35,827 bases of DNA from DAOUAJ01 sp034433615 (GCA_034433615.1 DAOUAJ010000371.1:1-35827), one strand, 5' to 3'. Counted from the stretch's first letter, positions 13,892 to 23,271 are shown. A program made the numbers and translations. Notes: generated by a model not told the origin, from the letters alone.

Positions 13892-15085
13892 ATGTCATCC
13901 AACGCCCAGATCATCGAACTGGAATCTCGCTACACCTCCGGCGCCTACCCCAAGCGCGAGGTCGCCATCGTGCGCGGCGAGGGTGCTCGCCTGTGGGACG
14001 CCGATGGCCGCGAGTACATTGACTGTGCCTCCGGCCAGGGCGTCGCGCTGATCGGGCACGGCCGGCCGGAGGTGGCCGCGGCCATCGCCGCTCAGGCCCA
14101 ACGCCTCATTACCTGCCCGGAGATCTTCTACAACGATCAGCGCGCCCGCCTGCTGGAGCGGCTGATCGGCCTGGCGCCCGCGGGGCTGACTCGTGTCTTC
14201 CTCTGCAACTCCGGCGCGGAGGCAGTGGAGGGGGCCATCAAGTTCGCCCGCCTGGCCACGGGCCGCCCTGGCATCGTGGCGACCATGCGCGGCTTTCACG
14301 GCCGCACGATGGGCGCGCTCTCCGCCACCTGGGAGGAAAAGTACCGGAAGCCGTTCGAGCCGCTGGTCCCCGGCTTTACTCACGTGCCGTACAACAACCT
14401 GGAACGTCTGGCCCAGGCGGTCACAGAGGAAACGGCGGCGGTGTTGTTGGAAGTCGTCCAGGGCGAAGGGGGCGTGCGCCCTGGTTCTCGTGAATACCTG
14501 CAAGGTGCTCGGGAGATTTGTGACCGCGCGGGTGCGCTGTTGATCGTGGACGAGGTGCAGACCGGCTTCGGCCGCACGGGGCGATGGTTCGCTGTTCAGC
14601 ATCACGACCTGCGCCCGGATCTGATGGCGCTGGCCAAGGGGATCGCCGGAGGCGTGCCCATGGGTGCTGTGCTCATGAACGACGCAGTGGCCGGGAAGAT
14701 CACGTCGGGTGTGCATGGCTCCACCTTCGGCGGCAATCCGCTGGCCTGCGCGGCGGCGTTAGCCGCGCTGGACGTGCTCGAGCGAGAGGAGTTGCCTCGC
14801 CAGGCAGCCGAGAAGGGTGAGTATTTCCTGGGCCGACTGCGGCGCATCGAGTCATCCCAAATCCGTGAGGTGCGCGGCCTGGGGTTGTTGGTGGGCGTGG
14901 AGTTACGGGAGCGCTCCACCCCTTATCTGCAAGCCTTGATGCAGCGCGGTGTGCTGGCTCTGCCTGCCGGCCCCACGGTTGTGCGCTTCTTGCCCCCCCT
15001 CGTCATCAGTCGGGATGATCTGGATCAGGTGGTAGATACCTTTGCTGCTGTCCTGGAAATCTCCACCAAAGACGGCAGCGGTTAA
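13892..15085 (+). CDS. Class III aminotransferase, ArgD/LysJ type
   Basis: A PLP transaminase of 397 residues related to acetylornithine aminotransferase and especially to LysJ, which makes lysine on the carrier protein LysW. Visible: ARLWDADGREYIDC, HGRPEV, NSGAEAVEGAIKFAR (103 on), GFHGRTMGALSATWEEKYR, EVVQGEGGVRP, VDEVQTGFGRTG (219-230), the PLP lysine Lys249 in ALAKGIAGGVPMG, and STFGGNPLACAA. The ATG at 13892 has AGGAG 5 bases before it; the in-frame ATG at 13793 adds residues absent from homologues. No lysW, lysX or arg genes are nearby to fix the substrate, but kamA, a lysine enzyme, is in the preceding operon. It is expressed from its own promoter. Confidence 0.88.
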   Translation: MSSNAQIIELESRYTSGAYPKREVAIVRGEGARLWDADGREYIDCASGQGVALIGHGRPEVAAAIAAQAQRLITCPEIFYNDQRARLLERLIGLAPAGLTRVFLCNSGAEAVEGAIKFARLATGRPGIVATMRGFHGRTMGALSATWEEKYRKPFEPLVPGFTHVPYNNLERLAQAVTEETAAVLLEVVQGEGGVRPGSREYLQGAREICDRAGALLIVDEVQTGFGRTGRWFAVQHHDLRPDLMALAKGIAGGVPMGAVLMNDAVAGKITSGVHGSTFGGNPLACAAALAALDVLEREELPRQAAEKGEYFLGRLRRIESSQIREVRGLGLLVGVELRERSTPYLQALMQRGVLALPAGPTVVRFLPPLVISRDDLDQVVDTFAAVLEISTKDGSG

Positions 15086-15168
15086 AAGCGTGTCCGCTTG
15101 GAAGCTATCATCGCGGGGGAGAGACCGGGCAGCGTCATTTATGCGCCGCCGATCCCCCGAACGTGGGT

Positions 15169-15197
15169 TTGCCAGCCACCTGGAAATATGGTAAAAT
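15169..15197 (+). promoter_or_regulatory. nusA operon promoter
   Basis: TTGCCA (15169-15174) and TAAAAT (15192-15197) with a 17-base spacer. A start near 15204 leaves a leader of about 75 bases containing one strong hairpin. Confidence 0.65.
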
Positions 15198-15222
15198 GGC
15201 AATTGTAAAGATGCAGCGCTTC

Positions 15223-15249
15223 AGAAAAGTGGGCAGCCCCCACTTTTCT
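15223..15249 (+). promoter_or_regulatory. Leader hairpin of the nusA operon
   Basis: AGAAAAGTGGG (15223-15233) pairs perfectly with CCCACTTTTCT (15239-15249) around CAGCC. The stem ends in a T-rich strand, so it could act as an attenuator or a NusA-responsive element. Hairpins with a similar AAAGTGGGC core are known ahead of rimP-nusA in other bacteria; equivalence here is inference. Confidence 0.5.
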
Positions 15250-15277
15250 TGCTGTCAGGGACTATGTGGAGCACAGC

Positions 15278-16915
15278 ATGAACAGTGAGTTGATCCGGGC
15301 CATTAACCAAATCTCGGCGGAGAAAGAGCTCTCTAAACAAGTCATCCTCGAAGCGATTGAGGCAGCCCTGATCTCAGCCTATCGTCGAAATTTCGGGTCT
15401 GCTGCCAACGTGAGCGCGCGCATTGACCCCGACACAGGCGAGATGCGCGTGTACACCGAGAAGGAGGTCGTCGAGAAAGTTCAGGATCCCAAGACGCAAG
15501 TGGATCTTAGGGAAGCTCGCAAAACCAATCCCCATGCCGAGATCGGTACCCGCCTGGCGATCGAGAGCACGCCAGCCGACTTCGGCCGTATCGCCGCGCA
15601 AACCGCCAAACAGGTCATCCTGCAGCGGATCAAGGAAGCGGAGCGCGAGACCGTCTACCAGTATTTTGAAGAGCGAGTCGGTGAGATCGTGCAGGGCAAG
15701 GTCCAGAGTATTGATTACTCCAGTGGTACGATAACCGTCAACCTGGACCGGGCCGAAGGGATCATGACCAAAGAGGACCAGATCCCCTCCGAACGTTATC
15801 GGGTAGGGCACGCCGTACGCGCCCTCCTGGTCGAGGTGCATCGCGGCAACCGTGGCCCGATCATCCGGCTCTCGCGTTCGCACCGCAACATGTTGCGCCG
15901 GCTTCTCGAAAAGGAGGTGCCAGAGATTTTCCAGGGCACCGTCGAGATCAAAGCCATCGCGCGCGAGCCCGGACAACGTTCCAAAGTGGCCGTATCTGCT
16001 CTACAGACGGGCGTGGACCCTGTGGGTTCCTGCGTGGGCATGCGGGGCATGCGCATCCAGGCCATCGTCAACGAACTGAGCGGTGAGAAGATTGACGTCG
16101 TGGAATGGAACGCGGATACGGCCGTCTTTATCGCCAATTCCCTCAGCCCGGCCAAGGTTACAGACGTCATCCTGGAGGACACGCCCGACGGACGCACAGC
16201 GATCGTCATTGTCCCCGACCGTCAGCTCTCACTGGCTATCGGGAAAGAGGGGCAGAATGCCCGCCTAGTGGCTAAACTGACCGGGTGGCGCATTGACATC
16301 AAGAGTGAGAGCGAGGCCGCCGCAGAAGGGCTGGATCGTCTGGCCGTCGAGCGACGGCGCATGACGGAGGCCCTTCGCGCCAGCGGTGAACGCGACCTGC
16401 TGGATGTCGCTGAGGAGATTCTGCGCCAGGGCGACCGAGGGGGGATACAGCGAACCATTGCCTTCGATGAAGGGTTGGATATCGCGTTGACAGAGCCAAC
16501 AGGCCCAAACCAGGCGTCTACGCCAGAACCTGAGAAACCAGCCATTGCCGAGATGGTTTCCTCTGAAGCGGAGAAGACACCTACCGCTGAGGCTATGACG
16601 GAAAGACCCGCTGTCGCGACAGAAGAGCAAGCACTTGCTGGAGAGGTTGGCGGCCCAGAGGTGATGGTCAGTAAGAGAATGTCCTTGTCTCCTGAGGAAT
16701 TGATGGACGAAGAGGGCTTGCTCGAAGGTAAGGAACTCCTGGAAGCCGAGGAATTGGAAGGCGAGGACTCCGAAGGCAAGCGCAAGAAGCGCCAGAAGAA
16801 GGAGAAGAAGCGACAACTGGTGTATGACGAGGAGACAGGACAGGTCATTGCTGTGCGTCGTCGTAAGCGTCCCAGCCGCAGTTGGGAAGACATGAGCGAG
16901 GATTACGACTTCTAG
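15278..16915 (+). CDS. nusA: Transcription elongation/termination factor NusA
   Basis: Binds RNA polymerase and nascent RNA to control pausing, termination and antitermination. The 545 residues hold an N-terminal polymerase-binding domain (1-125), an S1 domain (about 132-198), KH1 (about 200-290, with DPVGSCVGMRGMRIQAIVNEL read in blocks) and KH2 (about 305-345, LAIGKEGQNARL). From 350 on there is an extension, first acidic and Pro/Glu-rich, then Lys/Arg-rich near 510, ending in acidic residues. This tail is unlike the acidic repeats of enteric NusA. The ATG at 15278 follows TGGAG. The usual upstream gene rimP is missing; an aminotransferase lies there instead. ylxR follows 15 bases after the stop. 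Confidence 0.96.
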   Translation: MNSELIRAINQISAEKELSKQVILEAIEAALISAYRRNFGSAANVSARIDPDTGEMRVYTEKEVVEKVQDPKTQVDLREARKTNPHAEIGTRLAIESTPADFGRIAAQTAKQVILQRIKEAERETVYQYFEERVGEIVQGKVQSIDYSSGTITVNLDRAEGIMTKEDQIPSERYRVGHAVRALLVEVHRGNRGPIIRLSRSHRNMLRRLLEKEVPEIFQGTVEIKAIAREPGQRSKVAVSALQTGVDPVGSCVGMRGMRIQAIVNELSGEKIDVVEWNADTAVFIANSLSPAKVTDVILEDTPDGRTAIVIVPDRQLSLAIGKEGQNARLVAKLTGWRIDIKSESEAAAEGLDRLAVERRRMTEALRASGERDLLDVAEEILRQGDRGGIQRTIAFDEGLDIALTEPTGPNQASTPEPEKPAIAEMVSSEAEKTPTAEAMTERPAVATEEQALAGEVGGPEVMVSKRMSLSPEELMDEEGLLEGKELLEAEELEGEDSEGKRKKRQKKEKKRQLVYDEETGQVIAVRRRKRPSRSWEDMSEDYDF

Positions 16916-16930
16916 CACCGGACCATCGTC

Positions 16931-17254
16931 ATGCGCCATCGACATGTACCTCAACGCACCTGCATCGCTTGCCGTAAGATACGTCACAAGCGGGATCTGA
17001 TTCGCGTAGTGCGTACGCCTGAAGAAGAGGTGTTGATTGATCCCACCGGTAAGCGATCCGGTCGGGGCGCATACCTGTGCCGGGCACGGGATTGTTGGAG
17101 TACCGTTTTGACTTCCGGTGGGCGGCGACTGGAGCAGGCTCTGAAAACTCATCTGAACGCAGACGTGTTGGCTGCGTTGCAGGAGTTCGCTGCCGGCCTG
17201 CCGCCCACTTTACCGAATGAGGAACAAGAGGCCGGAACGGATGCTCTGGCCTGA
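16931..17254 (+). CDS. ylxR: YlxR/RnpM family RNA-binding protein (DUF448)
   Basis: 107 residues, between nusA and infB as in most bacteria. It shows the family's opening QRTCIACRKIRHKRDLIRVV and the GRGAYLCRARDCW signature. YlxR homologues bind RNA and have been linked to RNase P and to gene regulation. The C-terminal 25 residues are not conserved. No good ribosome site precedes the ATG, consistent with coupling to nusA. Confidence 0.9.
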   Translation: MRHRHVPQRTCIACRKIRHKRDLIRVVRTPEEEVLIDPTGKRSGRGAYLCRARDCWSTVLTSGGRRLEQALKTHLNADVLAALQEFAAGLPPTLPNEEQEAGTDALA

Positions 17255-17593
17255 AACATGGCGCCAAACTATGGACGCCCGATTCGAGTCTTTATTGGTG
17301 GATGTTCAGAGAGAGGTCAGGCGAGGGGGAAGGCCAATGGAAGTATAAGTAAGACTCGTCTGCGATTCCCCTCTTGCCCCTACCCATACCGACTGGCTAT
17401 TGGGCTTCACTGCTCGCCCCTACCAGTTCACCGTCACGACCCCTCTGGCATCTAAAATATCTACAGTTTGTCGGCTGCATTAACTTGATCTGCATCTTAG
17501 GGCGTGTCTGCTCACCCCGGCCTTGTGAAGGTTGGAAAAGGGTGCAGAAATACGGGGCGAAGTTTGCCCGGCCGACAGAAAGGGGATGAGAAG
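17255..17593 (+). other. Long untranslated gap ahead of infB
   Basis: These 339 bases hold no convincing gene. A 65-residue frame at 17258-17455 has no family features. The ribosomal L7Ae-like gene often found here is absent. No strong promoter or hairpin pair was found, so it may be a leader for infB or decayed sequence. Confidence 0.45.
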
Positions 17594-19555
17594 ATGGCCC
17601 AGTTTACACCATCACGTGGGAAGAGGTACCCCGCGCGCAGGCCGCGCGAGCATGCCAACAGTCGTCCTGGTAGCAACCGCCGTGATACGCAACCCCCGAC
17701 GACGGCGGTAACGATCGTCGAGGCCAAGAGCCAGAAACCAGGAGTGCAACAACCATCAGAGATTGAGATCCCTGAGACGATCACCGTGCGCGACCTGGCT
17801 GATAAGATGAAGCGCAGCCCGATTGACGTGATCAAGGTGCTGATGAACTTCGGCGTGATGGCGGCGATCAACCAGACTATTGACTTCGATACCGCGGTCA
17901 TCGTCGGTGAGGAGATGGGGGTAAAGGTGAAGCCGATACCGGTCGAGGTCCCTCCAGCGCCCGAAGAGGAGGTTGAGGTCAGCGGCCCCAAAACCCTCTG
18001 GCAGCAGGTCGCTGAATCGGAACGGCCAGAAGATCTGCGCCCGCGTCCACCTGTGGTCACCATCCTGGGCCACGTGGATCATGGCAAGACGACATTGTTA
18101 GACGCTATCCGCCATACCCGCGTGGTGGACGGTGAGGCTGGAGGGATCACCCAGCACATCGGCGCTTATCAGGTGGAACTGGAAGGCCGGAAGATCACTT
18201 TCCTGGACACCCCTGGCCATGAGGCATTCACCGCCATGCGCGCCCGTGGCGCCCAGGTCACCGACATCGTTGTCCTGGTGGTGGCCGCCGACGATGGTGT
18301 GATGCCGCAGACTCGGGAGGCACTGGACCACGCCCGGGCCGCGCGTGTGCCCATCATCGTGGCGTTGACCAAGATTGACAAGCCTAATGCGAATGTCGAG
18401 CGCGTCAAGCAGCAACTGGCTGAACTCGATCTGGTGCCTGAAGATTGGGGCGGCAATACCATCGTCGTGCCGGTGGCCGCTAAGAGGGGCGAAGGTGTCG
18501 AGGAACTGCTGGAAAACATCCTGCTGGTCACCGAAATCGAAGGGTTTAAGGCCAATCCTAATCGCCCGGCTAAGGGTACGGTCATCGAAAGCCGGTTGGA
18601 TCACACGCGCGGCCCCGTGGCGACGCTACTGGTGCAGAACGGGACACTGCGCGCCGGCGATAATCTCGTTGTGGGCGAGGTATGGGGCCGGGTGCGTGCC
18701 ATGTTCGACGAGCACGGCAAGAACGTTAAGGTCGCCCCGCCTGCCATGCCGGTGCAGGTGACCGGCCTCTCGGATGTGCCCACAGCCGGCGAGATATTTG
18801 AGGTCGTCAGCGACGAGCGTACCGCCCGCGCCATAGCGGCTGAGCGTCTTGCTGAACGCCGACAGCGTGAGATGCGCCCGCTGGCCAAGACGGTCAGCCT
18901 GGAAGATATTTTCAACCAGGTGCGGGCAGGCCATATCAAAGAGCTTAACCTGATTTTGAAAGCCGATGTACAGGGATCACTGGAGCCTATCGTCAACTCA
19001 TTGCAACAGCTTAACCAGGAGCACGAGGAGGTCCAGTTACACATCCTGCATCAGGGGTTGGGCAACATCAGCGAGTCCGATACCATGCTGGCCGTCGCCT
19101 CTAAAGCGATCATCATCGGTTTTAACGTGACCGTGGATGCGGCTGCTCATCGCATGGCCGAGGCAGAAGGCGTGGAAATCCGCCTGTATGACGTGATCTA
19201 TAACATGATCGAGGATATAGACAAAGCGCTCCATGGGATGCTGGAACCCAAGTACCAGGAGGTTGTGATTGGGCATGCCCAGGTGCGCCAGGTCTTCCGC
19301 ATCTCACGGTATGGCAAGGTCGCTGGCTGCTATGTGACTGACGGTATGGTGGCTCGCAACGCGATGGCCCGGGTGCAGCACAACGGCGCTATCATCCACG
19401 AAGGTCGGGTCGCTTCGCTCAAGCGCTTCCAGGAGGATGTAGCTGAGGTCCGCCAAAACTTCGAGTGTGGCATCGCCCTGGAGGAGTTCGATGGCTTCCA
19501 GGAAGGGGATATCCTGGAGTTTTACCGAATGGAACGTGTCACAGAAAATACCTAG
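17594..19555 (+). CDS. infB: Translation initiation factor IF-2
   Basis: A GTPase that places initiator tRNA on the 30S subunit and drives subunit joining. From the ATG at 17594 (AAAGGGG 8 bases upstream) it has 653 residues. The N-terminus is short and basic (1-50), followed by the IF2_N helix region (about 60-110). G motifs are GHVDHGKT (159-166), GGITQHIG (183-190), DTPGHE (205-210) and TKID (259-262). The C-terminal half has the expected domains II to IV. An in-frame ATG at 17504 would add 30 residues, but with a less typical start. Confidence 0.96.
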   Translation: MAQFTPSRGKRYPARRPREHANSRPGSNRRDTQPPTTAVTIVEAKSQKPGVQQPSEIEIPETITVRDLADKMKRSPIDVIKVLMNFGVMAAINQTIDFDTAVIVGEEMGVKVKPIPVEVPPAPEEEVEVSGPKTLWQQVAESERPEDLRPRPPVVTILGHVDHGKTTLLDAIRHTRVVDGEAGGITQHIGAYQVELEGRKITFLDTPGHEAFTAMRARGAQVTDIVVLVVAADDGVMPQTREALDHARAARVPIIVALTKIDKPNANVERVKQQLAELDLVPEDWGGNTIVVPVAAKRGEGVEELLENILLVTEIEGFKANPNRPAKGTVIESRLDHTRGPVATLLVQNGTLRAGDNLVVGEVWGRVRAMFDEHGKNVKVAPPAMPVQVTGLSDVPTAGEIFEVVSDERTARAIAAERLAERRQREMRPLAKTVSLEDIFNQVRAGHIKELNLILKADVQGSLEPIVNSLQQLNQEHEEVQLHILHQGLGNISESDTMLAVASKAIIIGFNVTVDAAAHRMAEAEGVEIRLYDVIYNMIEDIDKALHGMLEPKYQEVVIGHAQVRQVFRISRYGKVAGCYVTDGMVARNAMARVQHNGAIIHEGRVASLKRFQEDVAEVRQNFECGIALEEFDGFQEGDILEFYRMERVTENT

Positions 19556-19656
19556 CGGCCTTCATGGCAACCGGTACGACAGATCGCCAAAGACATCGGT
19601 CTGGCTGTTGAAGAGCTGTTAAAGCACAGATCGTTGCATCAATCATAGGACTTACT

Positions 19657-20019
19657 ATGAGCACCAGTCGTCGCCAGAAACGGGTAGCAGAGATGCTGAT
19701 GGAGGAACTCAGCGTCATGGTCGCGTTGGAGCTGAGGGACCCCCGCCTGCAATTGGCCAGCGTGACCGCCGTTGAGGTTAGCCCGGACCTGCGCCACGCC
19801 CGCGTGTACATCAGTCATCTGGGCTCGCGCGAGGACGAGCCTGGTATCTTGAAAGCGTTGGAGCACGCCTCCGGTTATTTGCGCCGCGAGCTGGCTCAGC
19901 GCGTGGTCCTGCGCTACATCCCGACCCTGTCGTTCCACATTGATGATACGTTAGCCCGCGCGCAACGCATTGACGAGATTATCGAGAAACTGCATGAACA
20001 CGATGAGGAGACCTCCTGA
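19657..20019 (+). CDS. rbfA: Ribosome-binding factor A
   Basis: A KH-fold factor for late 30S maturation. 120 residues with the family's R-x-x-R-V-A-E-M-L start, ELRDPRLQLASVTAVEVSPDL region and the LRRELAQRVVLRYIPTLSFHID end. It follows infB after 101 bases that hold no gene, and its last 17 bases overlap the chosen start of the DHH gene. Confidence 0.94.
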   Translation: MSTSRRQKRVAEMLMEELSVMVALELRDPRLQLASVTAVEVSPDLRHARVYISHLGSREDEPGILKALEHASGYLRRELAQRVVLRYIPTLSFHIDDTLARAQRIDEIIEKLHEHDEETS

Positions 20020-21001
20020 CCTCCTGGAGAAGGAGGGGACGGATACCGCTATAGACGCACGCATCCCCGTGCTGATTGAGCAAGCCGAGGACATCCTGGT
20101 GATCACGCATGTCTCCCCTGACGGAGATGCCATCGGGTCCCTCCTGGGGTTGGGATGGGCTTTACGTGCCCTGGGCAAAGATCCGGTCCTGGCCTGTCCG
20201 GACCCGGTTCCTCCCCCTTTCTTTTTCCTGCCCGGCCATCGGGACATCGTGCGGACGCCTACCGGTCCTTTTGATCTGGTCATCGGCCTGGACGCTTCAG
20301 ACCCGCAGCGGCTGGGGGATCCCTGGCAACGGTTCAGCCAGGGCCAGACGCCCACTATCGTCATTGATCATCACGTCACCAACCTCTACTTCGGCGGCGT
20401 GAATTGGGTGGATACGACGGCCGCTTCCACCGCCGAGATGATCCTCGCCCTGGTGAAGGCGATGGATCTGCCGCTGGAGATGAACCTCGCCCAGTGCCTG
20501 TTGTGCGGCATCGTCACGGACACGCGCGGGTTCCGCACTTCTAACACCACGCCGCACACGCTGGCCATTGCCACGCAGTTGATGGAAGCCGGTGCCGATC
20601 TGAACCTGGTCACAGAGCAGGCGCTCAACCGCAAGCCCATCGCCGTGTTGCGTTTGTGGGGGATGGCGTTGCCGCGTCTGCAAATGCGCGGCCGCATCCT
20701 GTGGACCACCATCACCCGCAAGATGCGGGAGGAATCCGGTACGGATGACAACGGTGATGGCGGGCTCGTGAATGAGCTGATCGCTGCCAACGAGGCGGAC
20801 GTCGCCGTCGTCTTCACGGAGCGCAACGGAAACCAGGTCGAGGTCGGTTTGCGGGCCAAGCCGGGGTTCAACGTCAGCCAGGTCGCGCTGGCGTTAGGCG
20901 GTGGCGGACACCCTCAGGCCGCCGGCTGCACCATCAACGGCACTCTCGAAGAGGCCCAGGAGCGGGTGCTGGCTGCATTGGAAGACTCTCTCAACGGGTA
21001 G
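20003..21001 (+). CDS. nrnA: DHH/DHHA1 phosphoesterase (NrnA-like, oligoribonuclease/pAp phosphatase)
   Basis: Degrades very short RNAs and/or dephosphorylates pAp. From the ATG at 20003 it has 332 residues. Metal ligands appear in order: HVSPDGDAIGS (His36, Asp40, Asp42), GLDASD, then VIDHHVTN, and the C-terminal DHHA1 motif GGGGHPQAAG. It sits between rbfA and truB, the usual position. The start is not firm: no clear ribosome site precedes 20003, and other in-frame starts lie at 19994 and 19970; AAGGAGG at 20030 has no start codon at a proper distance. Confidence 0.92.
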   Translation: MRRPPDLLEKEGTDTAIDARIPVLIEQAEDILVITHVSPDGDAIGSLLGLGWALRALGKDPVLACPDPVPPPFFFLPGHRDIVRTPTGPFDLVIGLDASDPQRLGDPWQRFSQGQTPTIVIDHHVTNLYFGGVNWVDTTAASTAEMILALVKAMDLPLEMNLAQCLLCGIVTDTRGFRTSNTTPHTLAIATQLMEAGADLNLVTEQALNRKPIAVLRLWGMALPRLQMRGRILWTTITRKMREESGTDDNGDGGLVNELIAANEADVAVVFTERNGNQVEVGLRAKPGFNVSQVALALGGGGHPQAAGCTINGTLEEAQERVLAALEDSLNG

Positions 21002-21003
21002 AC

Positions 21004-21909
21004 ATGGAGAAAGAGCGCCGTCACGCGCCGACGGTCCACGGGCTGTTGATCATTGACAAGGACGCTGGCTGGACATCGCACGATGTGGTCGCCAGGGTGC
21101 GCCGATTGATTCGGCAACGGCAGGTGGGCCACGCGGGCACCCTCGACCCGATGGCCACCGGCGTGCTGGTCCTGTGTCTGGGGCAGGCTACCCGGCTGGC
21201 TGAATATCTTCAAGGACACGTTAAACGCTACCAGGCCACTATCCGTCTGGGCGAGGCTACGGACACCTACGACGCCGAAGGCCAGATCATTGCACGTTGT
21301 CCTGTACCCCCTCTCTCTGAGGAAATGTTGCTCGCTCACCTGCGGCCATTCCAGGGCACGATCACGCAGCGTCCGCCAGCGTACTCGGCGCTCAAGGTGG
21401 CCGGTGTTCCCGCCCATCGTCGGGTCCGGCGCGGCGAAGCGATCGTCCTCTCCCCCCGCCAGGTCGTAATCTATGAACTAAACTTGCTGCAATGGGCGCC
21501 GCCTGACCTGTCGCTGGAGATCGCCTGCTCTGCAGGGACGTATATCCGCTCTCTCGCCCACGATCTGGGGCAGGCCCTCGGCTGTGGGGCACACCTGGTC
21601 GCGCTGCGTCGCACGGCGTCTGGCCCGTTCACCCTGGCCGATGCCGTCTCCTTGTCCGAGTTGGAACAACAGGTGGCGGCCGGGCAGTTGAAACGGGTGT
21701 TGCCTCTGCCGGAGGCGGTGAGGGGGATGCCCCGACTCACGTTGACACCTGCGGCCGCGCAGGCAACCCGCTTCGGCCAGCCCACGCCAGGCCCCGATGC
21801 GGAAGCCGACGCGCTCGCGGCAGGGTTCGATTGGACGGGGAAACTGATCGCGCTCCTTCGGTTTGATGCCAGACAAAGGGTCTGGCGACCACATAAGGTG
21901 TTGAACTGA
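21004..21909 (+). CDS. truB: tRNA pseudouridine-55 synthase
   Basis: Makes pseudouridine 55 in the T loop of tRNAs. 301 residues. The catalytic aspartate is Asp48 in GHAGTLDPMATGVL. The HGLLIIDKDAGWTSHDVV opening, the RYQATIRLGEATDTYDAEG stretch and the CSAGTYIRSLAHDLG motif are all typical. It begins 2 bases after the nrnA stop, and ribF follows 10 bases after its own stop. Confidence 0.96.
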   Translation: MEKERRHAPTVHGLLIIDKDAGWTSHDVVARVRRLIRQRQVGHAGTLDPMATGVLVLCLGQATRLAEYLQGHVKRYQATIRLGEATDTYDAEGQIIARCPVPPLSEEMLLAHLRPFQGTITQRPPAYSALKVAGVPAHRRVRRGEAIVLSPRQVVIYELNLLQWAPPDLSLEIACSAGTYIRSLAHDLGQALGCGAHLVALRRTASGPFTLADAVSLSELEQQVAAGQLKRVLPLPEAVRGMPRLTLTPAAAQATRFGQPTPGPDAEADALAAGFDWTGKLIALLRFDARQRVWRPHKVLN

Positions 21910-21919
21910 ACGCAGACAG

Positions 21920-23263
21920 ATGAGAATCTACCAGGGATTGCCAGATCAAGCTGTACTTGGTGAGTGTGAACTCTCTATCGGGAACTTTGACGGCGTTCAT
22001 CGGGGCCATCAGGTTCTGATCCAACGGCTGGTCGCCGCCGCCCGCCCGCATAACCGTCTGGCGGGCATCATGACGTTCGATCCCCACCCCATCCGCGTGC
22101 TGCATCCGGAGGTCAGGGTAGCTTATCTGACCACCCTTGACGAACGGTTAGCCCTGTTGGAAGCGCTGGGGCTCGACTTCGTGGTGGTCTGTCCTTTCAC
22201 GTCGGTCACCGCCCGCACGCCCGCAGCGGCTTTCATGGACGAATTAGTCCATCATCTGCATCCGCGCCGGCTCTGGGTCGGCGCTGACTTCGCGTTGGGG
22301 CACCATCGTGAGGGCGATGTGCCTGCCCTGCGCCGTCTGGGCGACCAGATGGGGTTCACCGTGGAGGTGATTGAGCCGGTCCAGGTGGAAGGGATCGAGG
22401 TGCGCAGCGGCCACATCCGTCAGGCTTTGGCAGAGGGGAAGGTCGAGCAGGCTGCACAGATGTTGGGGCGTCCCTACGGGTTAGCGGGAGAGGTCGTCGA
22501 GGGCGCTCACCGTGGCCGCAGGATGGGGTTGCCCACCATTAACCTGTCTGTGTCTGCCGAACGTATGATTCCTGGCCGCGGTGTCTACGCGACCTGGTGT
22601 CACGTAGCCAGCAAGCGCCTGCCGGCGGCTACGAACATCGGCATCCGCCCCACTTTTACTCTGACGAGTACAGGTGATAGCGGCACCCCCTCGGTGGAAG
22701 CTCACCTCCCGGGTTTTGAGGGGGATCTCTACGGCGCTCAGGTGCGGCTCGACTTTATCCTGCGCCTGCGTGAGGAGCAGCAGTTTCCTGACGCGGAGGC
22801 TCTGATGGCGCAGATCAGGCAGGATGTGATCCGCACGCGGCAGGCGTTGACTCCAGAGATGCCGCGCTTTGAGGAGATAGAGCACACGGCCGATTGGGGT
22901 GTGCGGGTTTTCGGGAGGGATTTCGTGGACCTGCTGGCCCAGGCAGGTGCGGCCATGTTCGCGCTGCAAGCGGTGGACATGACCAAAGAGCCCCAAGTTT
23001 GGCGGGAGATTGAAGTGGAAGCACCCGATCAGGAGGTACTCCTGGTCACCTGGCTGAACGAACTGCTCTATCAATCGGACACGCGAGACGAATCTTACAC
23101 CCGCTTCGTCGTGGATGAAGCCACGGAGACGACGTTACGGGCACGCGCCGGCGGCATCCCCGGCCGCGGCGCCAGGGCACACATCAAGGCGGCGACCTAC
23201 CACGGCCTCAGTGTGCGGGAAACTGCTGACGGCTGGGTGGCAACGGTCGTCTTCGATACGTAG
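21920..23263 (+). CDS. ribF: RibF (riboflavin kinase/FAD synthetase) fused to archease
   Basis: 447 residues. Residues 1-312 are a normal bifunctional RibF: GNFDGVHRGHQ (21-31) and TFDPHP for FMN adenylylation, then the riboflavin-kinase part with RRMGLPTINL, PGRGVYATW, TNIGIRPTF and the FILRLREEQ end. From about 316 a complete archease follows (EEIEHTADWGVRV, VTWLNELLYQSD, HIKAATYHGLSV, ending VVFDT), with metal-ligand candidates Asp325 and Asp446. Archease activates the RNA ligase RtcB. The join reads ALTPEMPRFEE without a frame break. RibF makes FMN and FAD; the archease half would need an RtcB encoded elsewhere. It ends the nusA operon and converges on thyX. Confidence 0.93.
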   Translation: MRIYQGLPDQAVLGECELSIGNFDGVHRGHQVLIQRLVAAARPHNRLAGIMTFDPHPIRVLHPEVRVAYLTTLDERLALLEALGLDFVVVCPFTSVTARTPAAAFMDELVHHLHPRRLWVGADFALGHHREGDVPALRRLGDQMGFTVEVIEPVQVEGIEVRSGHIRQALAEGKVEQAAQMLGRPYGLAGEVVEGAHRGRRMGLPTINLSVSAERMIPGRGVYATWCHVASKRLPAATNIGIRPTFTLTSTGDSGTPSVEAHLPGFEGDLYGAQVRLDFILRLREEQQFPDAEALMAQIRQDVIRTRQALTPEMPRFEEIEHTADWGVRVFGRDFVDLLAQAGAAMFALQAVDMTKEPQVWREIEVEAPDQEVLLVTWLNELLYQSDTRDESYTRFVVDEATETTLRARAGGIPGRGARAHIKAATYHGLSVRETADGWVATVVFDT

Positions 23264-23271
23264 AACGTAAC

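Noticed and set aside
17258..17455. Possible small gene between ylxR and infB
   Set aside because: No ribosome site, no similarity to the L7Ae-like protein often found there, irregular composition.
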